Source of the DNA: an uncultured Eubacteriales bacterium
GTDB lineage: Bacteria; Bacillota; Clostridia; Christensenellales; Aristaeellaceae
DNA: 41,313 nt
Direction of reading: 5' to 3'
Assembly (NCBI GenBank): GCA_900315675.1
Contig: OMZY01000027.1
Location: 1 to 41,313, forward strand
This document shows, in pieces, positions 41,040-41,313 of this stretch. Position 1 is the stretch's first letter; the number at the start of each line of letters is the position of its first letter. Both the position numbers and the translations under genes were made by a program. The notes under the pieces are model-generated. The model did not search any database. It was not told the DNA's origin and saw only the letters and a list, made by a program, of their open reading frames with translations.

Positions 41040-41313
41040 AAAAAGGAAATTACTACTGTTTTACTACTACTGGTGAAATTTTGCCGAAAATATGAAAATC
41101 AACGCTATATGAAAAAACGCTGGCCTTTGAAAAACAAGGGTTCAGCGCTTTTTGGTAGCAAATCTTTTTTGCTGATCGAGGAGAAGAATCAAGGATTCAT
41201 GCTTCTGGATATTTAAAAAGGATTTGTCTTTCAACTGACAGTTCAATACTCAAAAATCCTGGATATATCTATGCAGAAAATTCAGAGCATTGATTTTGGA
41301 GACAAAAAATCCG
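41040..41313. mobile_element. Probable end of an integrated element (A+T-rich, gene-free)
   Basis: By hand count only about a third of bases from 41041 on are G or C, clearly below the coding regions to the left. No convincing gene is present. Features are TTACTACTGTTTTACTACTACTGG (two ACTACT-type runs) at about 41050-41075 and a hairpin. Taken with the broken phosphatase gene and tandem repeats, this looks like the left end of an integrated island or phage; no integrase lies in the window. Confidence 0.5.
41112..41153. terminator. Hairpin with A-run and T-run
   Basis: CGCTG pairs with CAGCG and CCTTTG with CAAGGG across an internal loop, flanked by A6 and T5. It may be a bidirectional terminator inside the putative element, used by a gene beyond the window on the minus strand. 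Confidence 0.5.

Noticed and set aside
41154-41313. A gene at the extreme right end
   Set aside because: Short frames such as the one beginning near 41199 stop within a few codons and none resembles a protein; the stretch looks non-coding within the window.

Overview
The window reads as chromosomal DNA of an anaerobic Gram-positive bacterium of the class Clostridia, probably from a gut or rumen. Signs for this are a sortase-anchored Cna_B/FctA-type surface protein, a T-box-controlled threonyl-tRNA synthetase without a TGS domain, a CsoR/CopA copper operon, a BirA-BioY pair, a desulfoferrodoxin-type domain, GTG and TTG starts beside strong AGGAGG-type ribosome sites, and G+C-rich coding regions. 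I cannot name a genus from the sequence alone. Promoters are easy to see because many carry an extended TGn -10 element.

Layout. 1-5650: a same-strand run of small soluble enzymes (TIGR04076-like protein, two GNATs, a PfkB kinase, a Nudix hydrolase, two HAD hydrolases, a DUF3592-like membrane protein) with a striking helix-turn-helix/desulfoferrodoxin fusion. 5756-6976 (minus): DUF2130 coiled-coil protein. 7154-8682: birA-bioY biotin operon. 8821-10275: GH29 fucosidase. 10276-10780: repeat-rich gene-free stretch. 10781-12861 (minus): thrS with its T-box leader and promoter. 12979-14187: secreted L,D-transpeptidase. 14248-15426 (minus): serA. 15514-18476: csoR-copA under two CsoR operators; copA ends in a CopZ-like domain with its own internal ribosome site. 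18769-26003: a very large cell-wall-anchored adhesin or pilin-like gene, broken by an apparent one-base deletion and carrying a four-motif DnaJ-like cysteine block. 26106-26858: unrecognised HExxH protein. 26963-28357: tatB-tatA-tatC. 28409-31470: a LysR regulator divergent from a Tat-exported FAD/FMN reductase. 31686-37604: esterase, SGNH hydrolase, rhodanese-TtcA fusion, AraC regulator, YciI, ElaA-like GNAT, PhnP-like metallo-hydrolase and VOC protein. 37745-40806: M24 peptidase and CotH protein. 40807-41313: a likely integration junction, where a low-molecular-weight protein tyrosine phosphatase gene stops after about 11 codons and A+T-rich DNA with tandem repeats begins.

How the parts fit. 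The Tat genes lie just before a Tat substrate that looks like an extracytoplasmic flavin reductase, so the cluster may form a small export-and-respire unit. The copper operon is self-regulating. The biotin operon couples ligase/repressor to importer. The best candidates for new biology are the HTH-desulfoferrodoxin fusion, the DnaJ-like cysteine module inside a wall-anchored surface protein, the copA/copZ nested gene and the integration junction at the right edge.
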